Positions 22,541-34,183 of a DNA stretch of 64,000 bases are shown in pieces (position 1 is the stretch's first letter; every line of letters starts with the position of its first letter). Both the position numbers and the translations under genes were made by a program. The stretch comes from Epiperipatus broadwayi (lineage: Eukaryota; Onychophora; Udeonychophora; Euonychophora; Peripatidae): the NCBI GenBank assembly GCA_028023455.1, contig JAQFVV010006246.1:671501-735500 (forward strand). The letters run 5' to 3'. The notes below the pieces were generated by a model, which saw nothing but the letters and a program-made list of their open reading frames with translations, was not told the origin of the DNA and searched no databases.

Positions 22541-23919
22541 AGATGTTTTTGAGACTATTCAGAATGAAATACTCAATAGTCTTTTTCAAATATATCAAGT
22601 GACATAAAAAAGGAGATTGAAGCTCCATTTATAGCTGTAATGTCTGTTGTCACAACAGATGTGTCTAAATATTTTCAGACTATTATTGTTTATTGATATT
22701 TAATAAATGAAAAAAATATTTGAATGCTTTTGGGGATTCTATATTCCAGAAAATCAAACTGCAGATGGTTTATCCAAATATGTTTTAGAGCATTGGATAT
22801 TATTTTTCAAGGTGATAGGCAAAAACTAATAACTCAGACATTTGATGATGCAAATGTCATAAAAAGTAAAAAAGGTAGAATTGAAGCCAAAATTAAAGAA
22901 TTTTATAATAATAACGCTCATCAAGTCAATTTTATAATGAAAAATGCAGCAAGAGTTGCCTGGAATTCAATTTTTTTTTCTAATATTACGGTTATATCTA
23001 TCTTTTTTTTTTTTACAGTCACCTCATGTAATAATTTTTCATAAGCACAAGAATTCTACCATTCCATGTTCATCTACTATAATCTTCCTTCCAAGCAGCT
23101 GATCCGGGTTCACTTCCCAATCAATGCTTTAACATATAAGAAAAAAAAAGATGGAACTTTAACATGTGCATTGTCAACAAATTTATAAAAATTTGCAACC
23201 CTTAAAAAGCTGAAAAATTCATGTTTTGTCTGGAGCTGTTTCATCAAATATCCACATGTTGAAATAATTTATAAAAAATGCAATCTTGTGAAACTGATGT
23301 CTTATAAATACACTAATATATAGCAAATTTTATAATTGCTATTTTGAAAATAAGAAATTCAAAGTACTGTGAGAATTCTTCAAAAACACTCATTGTTGAG
23401 TCAAAGAAAGTATGTGATCGCATATATATTGATATGGAAGAAAGACATTCTTTCATTAAACATCTAGTGGCAGCTAAATTATTTAATAAGGATAAATTAG
23501 CTAGTTTTAAAAACAAATTGTCTACAGAAGAAGTAACATTGACCACCAAAGCATATCCCATCATCAATAAAAAAAATTTGAACCTGAACTTCAAGTATTT
23601 TACAGTAAATCCAATATGCACGCATATTGCAAATTAATTGATTTGTTAAAATTTATAAAGAAAATAATTTAGATTCTATTATAAGAAATTGCTATTTTAA
23701 TAAAAATTATCTTGACAATTCCCATGACTACAGCATGAATGCTGCATTTCAACATTAAAGAGAATAAAATTATTTCTGAGAAGCGCTATGAATCAGGATA
23801 GATTAAATGCGCTTGCAATTATTTCAATAAATAAAACATTTTTCAATAGCCACATCCAGGAAAAAGTTATTGATCTTTCCGAACAAAACAAAATAAGTAT
23901 GGATTTTATTTTTAAGTAA
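22541..23919 (+). pseudogene. Decayed hAT-superfamily transposase (DUF4371/ZMYM-like)
   Basis: Fragments in several frames line up with the hAT transposase order. Near 22600-22720: EIEAPFIAVMSVVTTDVSK, with the 'TTDVS' block of the RNase H-like fold. At 22724-23044: pieces equivalent to 'ADGLSK', 'QTFDDANVI', and HQVNFIMKNAARV, the 'H.LNL..K.A' region. At 23344-23637: KKVCDRIYIDMEERHSFIKH, then LTTKAYPIIN. At about 23730-23919: CISTLKRIKLFLRSAMNQDR through MDFIFK and a stop, the dimerisation domain. Frameshifts and stops separate the pieces, so it is inactive. A cut-and-paste DNA transposase is the original function. The last about 150 bp recur at 1-152. Confidence 0.7.
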
Positions 23920-24035
23920 TTTTTAATAATACTATTAAAACAATATTTAATTATGCTTATTTTACCATAAAACGTTTCTTGTGAATAAATATAAAAATAA
24001 TTTACCTATATATTTATTTACTTTAAAAATTGCAG

Positions 24036-24097
24036 TACCCGCACGATTACAACTCGCAAGCCATCACTGATAAATACAACTATTCAGAATATCTTTT
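24036..24097 (+). CDS. Possible small exon, CUB N-terminal part, copy B (weak)
   Basis: Identical to the candidate at 269-330: an acceptor-like AG, then a frame starting YPHDYNSQ. The same doubts about phase and missing residues apply. Confidence 0.22.
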
Positions 24098-24322
24098 GTT
24101 AATATAAATGTAACTAAATATATAACCACATCTATTATTACCTACATCCAATGGCTGCTTTGGTTGTGAGTAATAATAATCATAATTACGGTGGTCTTCT
24201 TAAAAAAATGTGCAAAATAATTTGAATTGTATTGTATTTTATATTTGTTATATATTTTGTAAAGCTTTAGATACATATTTTTATATATACACTCACACAA
24301 GCAAATACTTGAAATACTTTAG

Positions 24323-24485
24323 ATTCGTGATGGTGATAATGGTGAAGCAAAATCTCTGGGAAAATGGTGTTCGGAGGATAATTTACCACCTCCAATATCA
24401 TCTACTGGTAACTCTCTCTATATTAAGGCATATTCTGATGAGTCAATTGTTAGAAATGGATTTCGATTAGAATTTGTTACTTCTG
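24323..24485 (+). CDS. CUB-domain exon (copy B), partial host gene
   Basis: The same sequence as the exon at 556-718: AG at 24321-24322, an open frame through the RDGD and STGNSLYI motifs to the GFRLEF strand, and a GT donor at 24486-24487. It encodes the second half of an extracellular CUB module. The hAT remnant lies directly upstream and the perfect hairpin about 200 bp downstream, as in copy A. If the two blocks are alleles this is the same exon counted twice. If they are a real duplication, identity between copies means it is very recent. Confidence 0.75.
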
Positions 24486-24610
24486 GTTTGTACTTTTTTT
24501 TTTTTTTTTTTTAAATTTCTGTTTTTTTTTATCAATAAAATTTTTATATTCAGGCATAAAATAATCTGAAATTAATTTGTAAGGGGACAAACACACTCTG
24601 TCACACCCAT

Positions 24611-24647
<37 letters not shown>

Positions 24648-24686
24648 ACTACAACCATTAAATGTCTGTATTTTTAAATTATATAA
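24486..24686. repeat. Poly-T and (CA)n(TA)n simple repeats (copy B)
   Basis: The counterpart of 719-921. The CA tract is shorter and the TA tract longer than in copy A. Confidence 0.6.
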
Positions 24687-24914
24687 TAATAATTCAAACA
24701 AATATATTTAACACAGTATTCAAAATTAAATAATATATTCTTTACCAGAAGTACTTTCAATTGTTTCACTGACAATCTTTTTCAACTGTTTTTATTTTTT
24801 GTACGTTTGTATTAACAGTTGAAAAAGATTGTCAGTGAAACAATTGAAAGTACTTCTGGTAAAGAATATATTATTTAATTTTGAATACTGTGTTAAATAT
24901 ATTTGTTTGAATTA

Positions 24915-24917
<3 letters not shown>
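24687..24917. repeat. Perfect hairpin: 104-bp arms, 23-bp loop (copy B)
   Basis: Arms 24687-24790 and 24814-24917, identical to those at 922-1152. It is followed at once by a (TA)n tract (about 24918-24958). Confidence 0.9.
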
Positions 24918-24959
<42 letters not shown>

Positions 24960-25250
24960 TAAATAAGACAGGCTTTGTGTTATAGTGAATAATGCATTCA
25001 CCTACATGCTCTTTATATGTTAAAATTTTTGTGGAAAAATGGAAGTTTCCAAATAGCTGAGGATTTTCAAGCAATGCATAAAATTTTTTAAAACAATTAA
25101 TCACAGTCAATTTAACAAGACATCTTATTATAAATTAGTTGTTGTTAGTAAGTTTTAATTATGGAAAGATAAATGTCTAAAATCTTTACCAATTGACACT
25201 TAATTTGTATTGTAATAATCTTTATTTTACTATTTTTTATTAGTATGTAT

Positions 25251-28014
25251 TGAAGCAGTCGGATCTAAGTTCGATCCTAGCTTCATGATCTTTCACATGT
25301 AGCCAACTTCAAACCCTTGTACTAACTTTGAATTTCCGATGCAATGGGGCTTTATGCGTTCAGTCCACGCTAGTTTCCTTAAAGAAAAACTATTATAAAT
25401 GTGTGTTAAAATTAATTCATTTGAGATTTAAACTAATCATTTCTATTAATAAATTCATGTTAGAATTATTCATGAATTTATATATATTATAACTGCGTGG
25501 ATTGTGCGTATATATATTTATAAATGTTTAAATATATATAATTGTTCGAAAGTTTCATTGCGTCGGGAATGTTTATTTTACTTTTAAATAATATGTTAAA
25601 TTTTTAGTGATTAATAGCTACATTCTTTCGATAAGCTTTCAGATTTTCTCTTTCCAAAACAATGGTTAAAGTTTTTATTAATTAGAAATAGATAAGTCTT
25701 TAAAATGTTAGGACGGTCCTAATTAAAATCATTTTCTGATATTAAAAATTCATTTTCTAATTAGAAAATGAATTCAAGTTAATGAGTTTGAAAGCCTTAT
25801 CAAAGGAATGTATCTAAAAACAACTAGTAAATTTTTTGTAAGATTGATTTAGCCTAAAGGCATCAGATACAGTATAAAGAGCCCAGGAAAAGTTTCCAAG
25901 CAGCTATTATTCCTCATTAAGAGAAGCTATATATATTTCATTAGAGAAGTCGCCCAGTTACATTATGAAGTAAAATAGTGTTTCTACCATGGTGGGGGGG
26001 CTTAACTTCAAGAGTCTGACTACTGTTCCTTAAGTCCCCTGAAAATCTTCAATGTGGCTGCAATATAAAAATTCATATACCAATCGTAAGCTGCCGAAAC
26101 CTTAGAGAAATCCATCAAAATACTATTCACATAATTTTCAAAATGCGCGCATACGTTTCATCCAACTGGACTCTGCCCTGTGGAAATTCAGAAGCCAACC
26201 ATGAAGAAATGGTAATATCTTTCCTTTTGAACCTGGCCAGTTCTGAACTTTAAGTTAAAACATCTTTAAGCTATCTACTGTAAAATTGTCTTTTTGTTAA
26301 TGTTATTTTAAATTATGTAGTAATTCTCTATCTTAATCTCTAGTCTTTAAATTTAATATTTAACTTTCTCTTTTCTTACGATGGCGGTTCATTTATTATA
26401 TTATATATATATTTATTGTGTGATTTATTAATATTGTTTATTTTTTATTATATGCCAATAATAACTTCAACTCGATAATAATTTCCTTCGTTGCATTTGC
26501 CTTGTTAAATAATATATTTATTTTTACAGTAATTCTTACCCACTAGAACTATTTTGATACAGTTCTATTAATTATCGAGTTGAATGATTTGTACAATTTT
26601 TGCTATTTTATTAATGGCTAATAACAACAAATTATTAGCTCAATTTTTAACCTATGCTCCCGGCCACTTTACTGAATTTATAATAGTTATTTATTCACAT
26701 TAATTTATTGTTTGCAAAAAGGTTGATAAAGGAATTAAATGAATATATATTCTAATTCAAATGTTATACTTTCTATTAATATTCAGGAAGGGCATGGGAT
26801 TTAGGGCATAATTAATATAATTTCTAATTGCATTAAATACTTTTTGATTAAAGCATGTTTGACTTTAATTTAACTTGATCAGGTCATCACGTAGAGCACT
26901 CTTTATATAAATTGGGTTTTATTATTTAAATACGATGATTACCAAGTCATCATTTTCCGAACGTTGCTGACGCGAGCCATCTCCTGTTTCATAGGCTTGT
27001 CCTCGGTGATATTTCTATTAGTTTAATTATCTAGGAAGAAAGCACTTCCTCCACTTGCTCGTTTTATATTTGGAACACCAAAGGTTCGAGGCTACGACCC
27101 AACCTGGTTTTCCGTGTTCTATGGATCCTTCATATAGGGCATTGAAGACTTGTCAAATACAAGCAGCCCTGCTATTTTCTCAAATCACAGACAAGCCATT
27201 ATTTTTCAAATTTATTCTTATAGCTCATAAGTCGTCAGTACCGTTTATTTCTCAGTTCCAGTAAAGCCCGCTCTTATGCTCGTAAATCGTGATGAATTGA
27301 TTTTATTAAAGTCGAACAAATTAATATTTATTTATAATTAAATAAGTTTTTTATTAAATATTAAAGTTATGCCCTAAATACGTATCTTGTTCTTTGTGAA
27401 TTGATTTGCGAATGTGAAAATAAATCTCACATTCTTTCCTTTAGAATCAGAATAATAATTTCAGTCATAGCCAAATACCTTTATCTACCTTTATTTTCTT
27501 GTCGGGGGCATAGACATATATTTATCATATAATATTGCGTAATAGTATTGGCATATAATAAGGACTGCCATTCTTGTTGTAAATATAAATTCTGTTTAAA
27601 GACTAGAGGTAATCTATATAATCACAATCTAAAAGTTGAACAAAATTATAATTATTATTAAACATTTTATTAACACATTTGGGTTTTTTTTTTAAACTTT
27701 CTTTCTTATTCAAATTATTTTAATATTAATGCTCACTGTCTGTATTGGCAACCCGAACATATATATATGAGTTGACTTATAAAGATTGTTAGTTATTTTA
27801 TTATACTTTATTAGAGTTAGATCAGGAGTCTCATTAATCATCATCATCCGTTGAGCTAGTTCCTTGGCGCATAGTCATGTACCGCCGATATATGTCATCC
27901 ATTGATTTGATCTGAGCTCGTGAGTCGGGTTTGAATTCAGTTTGGTTCGCCTGAGTTTGAATCCCACTTTGAGTTTGGGTTTGTTGATGTGTTGGCTTCT
28001 TTTTGACCGGTACA
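25251..28014 (-). mobile_element. LTR-like element, 2764 bp, GTAT target-site duplication (member ii)
   Basis: Inserted relative to the first block after base 1514. The empty site there reads TAGTATGTATATATTTAAGG. Here GTAT (25247-25250) precedes and GTAT (28015-28018) follows the insert. Its ends are TGAAGCAGTCGG and GACCGGTACA on the plus strand, so TG...CA, closely resembling the ends of member i. Near 27880-27905 it carries, antisense, the shared box ATGGATGACATATAT. It has no recognisable gag, pol or transposase. I infer a long solo LTR or a non-autonomous LTR-type element. Minus orientation is chosen for consistency with the other members. Confidence 0.75.
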
Positions 28015-28760
28015 GTATATATTTAAGGCTATAACCTTAATATTTCTTATTAGATAAAATTTGAAAATGTGATTATCTGATGCAAGTTATTTTGTTGTTT
28101 TATCTTTGTTGAATTTCCATTAAGTAACAATATAAATTGATAATATTATTATTATTTATAGGTTCTATTACACAATATACTTAAATATCTCAATGTTGCC
28201 TTTTGATTACATCCTCAACATCATGAATTTATTTTGCATCTATAAGTTTTAAACAATTTTATTACAATATACAGTTATAAACTTACATTAGATTTTGTGT
28301 AATTTTATATATTTAATATTGTTGCATTTTATAATAATGTACATAAGATTTTATCAATAACAAACCTATTAGTTGTTTTGATTAACTCTCAATGACTACA
28401 TTCAAATGTTGTAATTTCATATTATATTTTAAATTGAATAGGTATTCAGTTCAGTGTCTTCATAAATACACCTCTATTTTATAAAAATCAAATTAGCTTG
28501 AATTTACTTTACATAGTAGTCTAACTTTTATGCCACTTTTTTTTTAATTTGCCAAACATTGCACTTAGAAGTAATTTTATTTTTCCATTTTTTGTAATCT
28601 GTTTTATTTTTTCTACATTTTATATAAATACTATGGAGCATGGTACTCTCATTGCTTTAGTGCCCAAACACCCAGGGCTCAATTGCTTGTCCACATCCTT
28701 TTGGCAGAGCTTATGGTAAAATATTTATTTCTATCCCTTCCATACAATATATATATATAT

Positions 28761-28870
28761 TGAAGCTGGAAATATAGTACATATTTCTGCTTCACCTAGT
28801 GCCAATGTCATCAGCACTAATATGGGTTTGAACCCAATCTTGTATATTAACTGACACTCATCTCATAATA
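28761..28870 (-). mobile_element. Terminal 110 bp of member i, cut by a deletion
   Basis: Starts TGAAGCTGG after a (TA)n tract as at 2265 and is identical to it, but stops at the deletion junction at 28870. Confidence 0.75.
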
Positions 28871-28924
28871 ATCTGTATAATGCATTTGTACAGTTTATGG
28901 AATATGTAGAATTTATGCACAATT

Positions 28925-29041
28925 CTTGTGTTGTTAGCTGAGAGGTATCACAGCTGCCATGCAAGCAAGTAGTTGGTTGCAGACAGTTGTGGATTTGCGT
29001 CCTGGCCGATGCTATGACATATGGAAAAAAAAAAAAAAAAA
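28925..29041 (+). mobile_element. tRNA-derived SINE, diverged copy
   Basis: Shares the end 'GGCCGATGCTATGAC' and internal order with the better copy at 33488. A degenerate A box (TAGCTGAGAGG) and B box (GGATTTGCGTCC) are followed by a run of about 16 A. Confidence 0.65.
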
Positions 29042-31650
29042 CTCATTTCATAAATTGGGAATATGGCTTCAGAACTAGCAAAATCAGTAATTCAATATTT
29101 ATTAAATAGTTTACCCTAATATGATGATTGCAATCTGATAATAAAAGTTAATTCACAACTGAATTTATCAAAGAACTTTCTAATCTTTGGCCAAATTTAA
29201 TTTTAGTAAATGAAAGTTATAGATATCCACATAATCAAAGGTCAGTAAAATGTAGCAGTGCTATCCTTAAAGATTCATTAGTTGTGTAAATGAAAGATAA
29301 TAATTCTTCCAATTGGTGTATTTGAATAAATTTGTTCAGTTGAATATAAATACTACATATCATGAAACTATAAAAATGAAGCTTTAACTAGCCCGTTTTG
29401 AATAAAATCTAAAGGGTATCTTGGAACAAATCTTTTAACAGATTTTATAAACAAAATTCAGTCAAAGAATTGATTAAAAGAACTTTATGGACATTTTAAT
29501 CTACTCTGATACTGAGAATATATCAGAGCAAGTACTAATTCCAGCACAAAATGAAAATTCATTTAATGGAGCAAAAATAACTATAAATAATCATCACAAA
29601 AATACATTGAATTGTATGAAGAATCTATTACAAATAACAATTAAACAGCATAAGTACTTCATAAATATGATTTGATAACCAAAACAAGAAAATTTTGGGT
29701 AATTCATTAAGTAATCAAACTTAAATTCTTTTAGATACTGGCATCAATGACTTCCATCCTGCTGTCAAGCTCAGGAGCATTGTAAATCAGAATATGAAAT
29801 ATATCACTACAAAATGGTATAAAGAACAAACAAAAATGTAAAATAAGTCAACATTAGAATGTTTGCACTATCTTTTATCATAATCAAAAAGATCTGGTAA
29901 ACTTGATTTCAACAGGCCTTGAGAGGAACAAAAGGAAATTCAGAATTTGCATCAAAGATGCAATTATTGAAAATTGGCTTGAGAGAAGTTGTTTTGAAAA
30001 GATTGATTTTCAGGGATTATATATAAATGAAGTACTAACTATAGATTACAGTATCAGAACTCTAGTTTGCCAACTATTTATTGGTATTAGACAAGGATTT
30101 AATTATAATTGAATCAAATCCAAACAATTCTCAAAGGTTTAATTATTGTGTAGTTGTTAGTTGTAACATAAAATGTTTGATAATATTTTTCTTGTTTATA
30201 TCAAAGTATGTAATTATTTTTATTTAGTAGCAGTTCTTGAATTAATACTATGTTCTTACTTTCACTTGTTTATTACCTTTTATATGCTATAATTATGCAT
30301 CTAATTCATGTGATGAATAGAAAATGCAATGCACATTTCATGAATTGTAAAAAATTCTACACATTTCATGAATCATATAAGTGTGTTATACAGTTAATGA
30401 AATAACCAAAAGTTGCATATTCCACGATTATTGAAATTTCATAATCTGCATATAATATGTATAAGTAATAAATTGTTTGGAATTATCTTGATACTTTGTT
30501 CTTTATTTTATTGTTTATATGCTTTAAATTTGATATAAAGAAAGTTTTTTATGAAAATTCATTTAAAATATATTGAAAATGTGACAGAAAATATCTGCCA
30601 TAAAGAAAACAGCAAAAGACAAAGATAAACTAATTACTTTTGTAAATTTGTGAATGATTGACTTACTGCACATATTAATAATACTAGTGATAACATCTAT
30701 TAAAACAAGAAGCTTGGCTACAAATTTATAACAACAGGATGTAAATATTTTTGGTAATTTATCCCATTCTTATCTGATAAAATTCAATTATAAAATCCAG
30801 TTTCATAAAAGGTAAAAATCTCTTTAAAGGTACAAGTATATTTTGCCATTAATGACAAAATAATTTTTATTTTGGAAGTTATTTATCATTATATATCAAT
30901 ATATTGTTATCATCATGTAATTATATTTCATTGCTTGACATGGTAATGACAACTAATGGCTTGGTAAAAAAAAGAATTTGCTGTTAACTGAGAAGAAGAA
31001 TGCTTTAAAGGAATCAGCTAAGGCAAACTTATCATGTTCAATTTGTAAATTCTTGTCATTGGAGCTATTTTTGCTATATGATCATATAATACTCAAATAT
31101 AGATGAGCTGTTCACCAATATTCATTAGGTATCATGGTGAGTTTATTGGTTCTTTTATCTCTGAGTTTATTATCAAGAAACACATTTTTCTCAGTGATCT
31201 GATAATTATTAACTGAAACATAAGCTAAAAATTTTAAAGGCAGAAATGAATGTGTGTGTGAATAATTTTTGAAATAGTTATTTACAATTATAATAAATGA
31301 AACTAAATTATAGCCCTCACTAACAGGCTGTAAAGTCACTGGCCAAGATAGGGTTGATATTAGAAAGCAGAGGGTGCTAAAAAATCTCCTAATTTTAGAA
31401 TCATCTTACCATTAAATAATCTTTTAATCACTAATTACAACTACAAATTATTTTTAAGTGAAGGAAGAATGAAGTTAAAAAAATGTGAAAAGATAATTGA
31501 TTAAAAACTTGTCATGCACTTTATTAAAATGATACAAATATTTAAAAAAAAAGTGAAGTGGGACATTGTAAATAAAAAGTTGGATAACATTGTAGAGATT
31601 GACAATTTGTCAAATGGATTGGCAAGATTAGTTATTTAACATAATAAAAG
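29042..31650. other. AT-rich sequence, unidentified repeat remnants
   Basis: Two short ORFs (29487-29675, 29903-30112) resemble no family I recognise. A weak inverted similarity links 28897-28926 with 30339-30369 (around GTAGAATTT and ACAATTC), which might be terminal repeats of an eroded DNA element with the SINE inserted in it. Nothing else is supported. Confidence 0.3.
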
Positions 31651-31659
31651 ATATCAAAT

Positions 31660-32400
31660 GCAGATAATTCAGGTTTGTACTTCAACAATTCTCATTATGA
31701 TGAAGTAAAGGATTTTTATATGGATATACAAAATGTTGTTGATCAGATCAACAATATTTTATATTGTTATGGAAGACATTGATGCTATAACTTGTAAACA
31801 ATTGAAAAATGAAAGTGTTGTGGTTAAATTTGGTTATTGCAATAGAAATAACAGAGGGCAGAGGCATGTAAAATTTAAAGAATAAAAAAATGAGGTATTA
31901 TAATTTTTTTTTTGAAAAAAAAAAGCTAAATGAATAGGGAAGCATCCAAATGAAGATATAGAAAAAACAGATTATATTTTGAATAATAAAAAATATCTTC
32001 TTTCAAGAATACAGTGTTCTTAATGGATTCAACAATGAATTTAAACTAGAAATTGCAAATCATTGTGAAATATCAACGTATTTGAAGATAGTGCAGATTT
32101 TGGAAAAAATCAATAAAAAAACTGATATAGTATTAAAAATTTTGACAAAGATAGGTGATTAAAACTGCAGAAATTTTCTAGTAAATTCTTTTGCTGAAAC
32201 AAAACAAAATATAATCATGAATTGACAAGGAAATCTATAGAAAAGAAAAAAGTTTCTAAAATGGAAAACAATACCTTGATATTGAAAAAAGTTATTTCCA
32301 CAACAAAAATGTGATACTGTTACTAAAAAATGAAGATATTGTGAAATGTGTGGAAAAATTTTATAAAAAAATATACAATAATAAAAAACAAGGAAACAAG
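31660..32400 (+). pseudogene. RTE-clade LINE fragment A1 (endonuclease to linker)
   Basis: Near 31680-31760 a frame resembles the RTE endonuclease ('QVYAPT....EVKDFYMDIQNVVDQ'), and near 31815-31875 it gives VVVKFGYCNRNNRGQ, the characteristic 'GKFGYG.RN.RGQ' block. A segment equivalent to SVLNGFN follows near 32000. The linker ends about 32335-32390 with IVKCVEKFYKK. Many stops and frameshifts are present, so it is dead. It overlaps in content, not in position, with fragment A2, so they are separate insertions. Confidence 0.6.
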
Positions 32401-32560
32401 TGCATATACTAACCTCTGGACTATTACTAACAATTGAATGTATTTTAAATATTTAAATAAAGTTAAATTTTTCTAAAGATATTCTCTACTTATATTAGAT
32501 GATGGAAATAAGCCAATATATAAATACAACTAAAATATGATCATCACAAATCTTCATGAA
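32395..32560. repeat. Repeat shared with 56645-56860
   Basis: Starts TGCATATACTAACC and later carries TATTAGATGATGGAAATA and AAATACAACTAA, matching 56645-56860 with moderate divergence. It may be the end of an unidentified retroelement. Confidence 0.5.
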
Positions 32561-32724
32561 AACACAAATCTTTTATAATTGTCTTCTTTGTTGTTCAAAA
32601 TTTTAAATAAAGGGAGACATGCAAATAAATGTACTAAGAAGGGTGTACCATCCTGTTTTAAAAAGCATTATTATATATATATAAAATTATTGATATGATA
32701 ACTATAAATTATTGATATGATAAG

Positions 32725-33226
32725 TATAATTGTGAACTAGCAAGGAAAGCTGTAGAAGTGAATAAAAGTCTCTAGAGTGTAAAATAACATTTTGGTATTG
32801 GTAGTAAATTTATATCTGCAGTAAGAAAAAAAGATGAAATTATTACTAAAAAAAGAGATGACATCATAAAATGGGTAGAAGACTTCTATCAAGATTATAT
32901 AGTAATAACGAACAAGTACCTCCTATATCTATTACATTTTCCAAATTACCTATAATTTTAAATGAAGAAATGAGACAAGCAATTAAATGTAAGAAAAAAG
33001 GAAGGGCTCCTGGTAATGATAGAATTATAATTTATATATTAAAAAAAGCAGGTGGAGGAATATAATTTTTTTTAGCAAAGTTATATACCAAATGTCTAAA
33101 TGATAAAGATGTGCCAAATGATTGGAAAAATGCAGTATTTAATATTAATATTTAAAAAATATGATAAAGAAAATATTAGAAATTATAGACCTATCAACCT
33201 TTTATCAGTTTTATAGAAAAATTGGT
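32725..33226 (+). pseudogene. RTE-clade LINE fragment A2 (linker to early RT)
   Basis: Starts with sequence homologous to the linker at about 32220 of fragment A1. It then encodes IIKWVEDFY, 'SNNEQVPPISI', KKGRAPGNDRIIIYILKKAG and a later 'NYRPINLLS' equivalent, the start of the reverse transcriptase. It breaks off at about 33226. Premature stops are present. Confidence 0.65.
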
Positions 33227-34183
33227 AATAGTATCAACGATCCTACCGTTTTCTTGATGGCACTCTTACTAACGAAAAACAATGAAATATAACGTTACCT
33301 GGCCATGACCTTTCAAGAGCTAATTGACCTTTACTTGTTTTTTTTTAAATAACATTAAAAACTAAATGTCTTTTTTTTTTTTTAATAATGACAAATGCAG
33401 CATCATTTTGCCAAAATGACGTATTCTTTTTTAACAATAACAAGAACTAATTGACATTTTTATGATTTTTTTTGTTAAATAATGTCTCGCATTGGTGGTC
33501 GAGAGGTCAGCGCAACTGCCTTGCACTTGCAGGCAGTTGCCCGGGTTGCGGGTTCACGTCCCGGCCGATGCTATGACAAAAAAAAAGTAAATGTCTTTTT
33601 TTTTTAAAGAACGACAAATACGGCTTGTAAAAAAGTAAATGTATTCTTTTTTAACAATGACAATAACAAAATATTTATTTAGGATGTTTTTAAAATTTTA
33701 TTAAATATACATTATTCTTCTAATACTTTCCACAACAAAACAACAACAAAAAAACATTAAAATGTCAGCGCGTAGTGCTGGATTAGGCATGGTGGGGGGG
33801 GGGGGATCCTGATGTCTTTGATGATCCGAAGGATCGCCCAAATGATGCATTACTTGATAAACAAACTAATCAGACTGAACAACAAGAAAAAAAAATATTT
33901 ACGATCTTTTTTTTACATTAAATTTAATATACATATGTTATTCTTCTAATAGTAAATTAAGCATTTAAACCAAATTAAAATACAAAAACAAATCAGTACA
34001 TTAACAAACTAATATCTCGCGAAAATATCGTGACTGCCATGACTGTTTAAGAAGTCACGCTTATAACAAAACTTTCCCTATTTTTAAATCATTGCAAGGT
34101 CTTCACAACCACTGAGACGGTTTAAAAATTTTTTGGCCATCATAGTACAGCAGCGCTTGACTGGTACGGTCATTTACCAAAAG
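33227..34183. other. Inserted sequence between two RTE fragments
   Basis: About 950 bp not related to RTE. It begins near TTGGTAAT and ends near CATTTACCAA, an inverted match of about seven bases, and contains a SINE, poly-T runs and a G-run (about 33793-33805). A phrase with GACAAATACGG / TATTCTTTTTTAACAAT occurs twice. No gene recognised. Confidence 0.4.
33488..33586 (+). mobile_element. tRNA-derived SINE
   Basis: An A box near TGGTCGAGAGG (about 33494-33504), a B box GGTTCACGTCC (33551-33561), then CGGCCGATGCTATGAC and a run of nine A. Pol III-transcribed tRNA-derived SINEs have exactly this order. Near-direct repeats (AAATAATGTCT before, GTAAATGTCT after) could be the target-site duplication. 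A diverged relative is at 28925-29041. Confidence 0.75.

Larger units (their letters stand above)
23768..28885. repeat. Second copy of the block at 1-6925
   Basis: Base 1 corresponds to 23768. I followed the match through the hAT tail, CUB exon and hairpin to 2374/28870, finding only differences in homopolymer or microsatellite length, apart from one insertion (25251-28014). At 28870 the sequence jumps to the equivalent of 6911, so 2375-6910 is missing, and it continues to match up to the N gap (6925/28885). Confidence 0.9.

Noticed and set aside
29487-30112. Two short ORFs between the SINE and the RTE fragments
   Set aside because: No motif recognised. I could not assign them to any transposase or host family, so they are not listed as genes.
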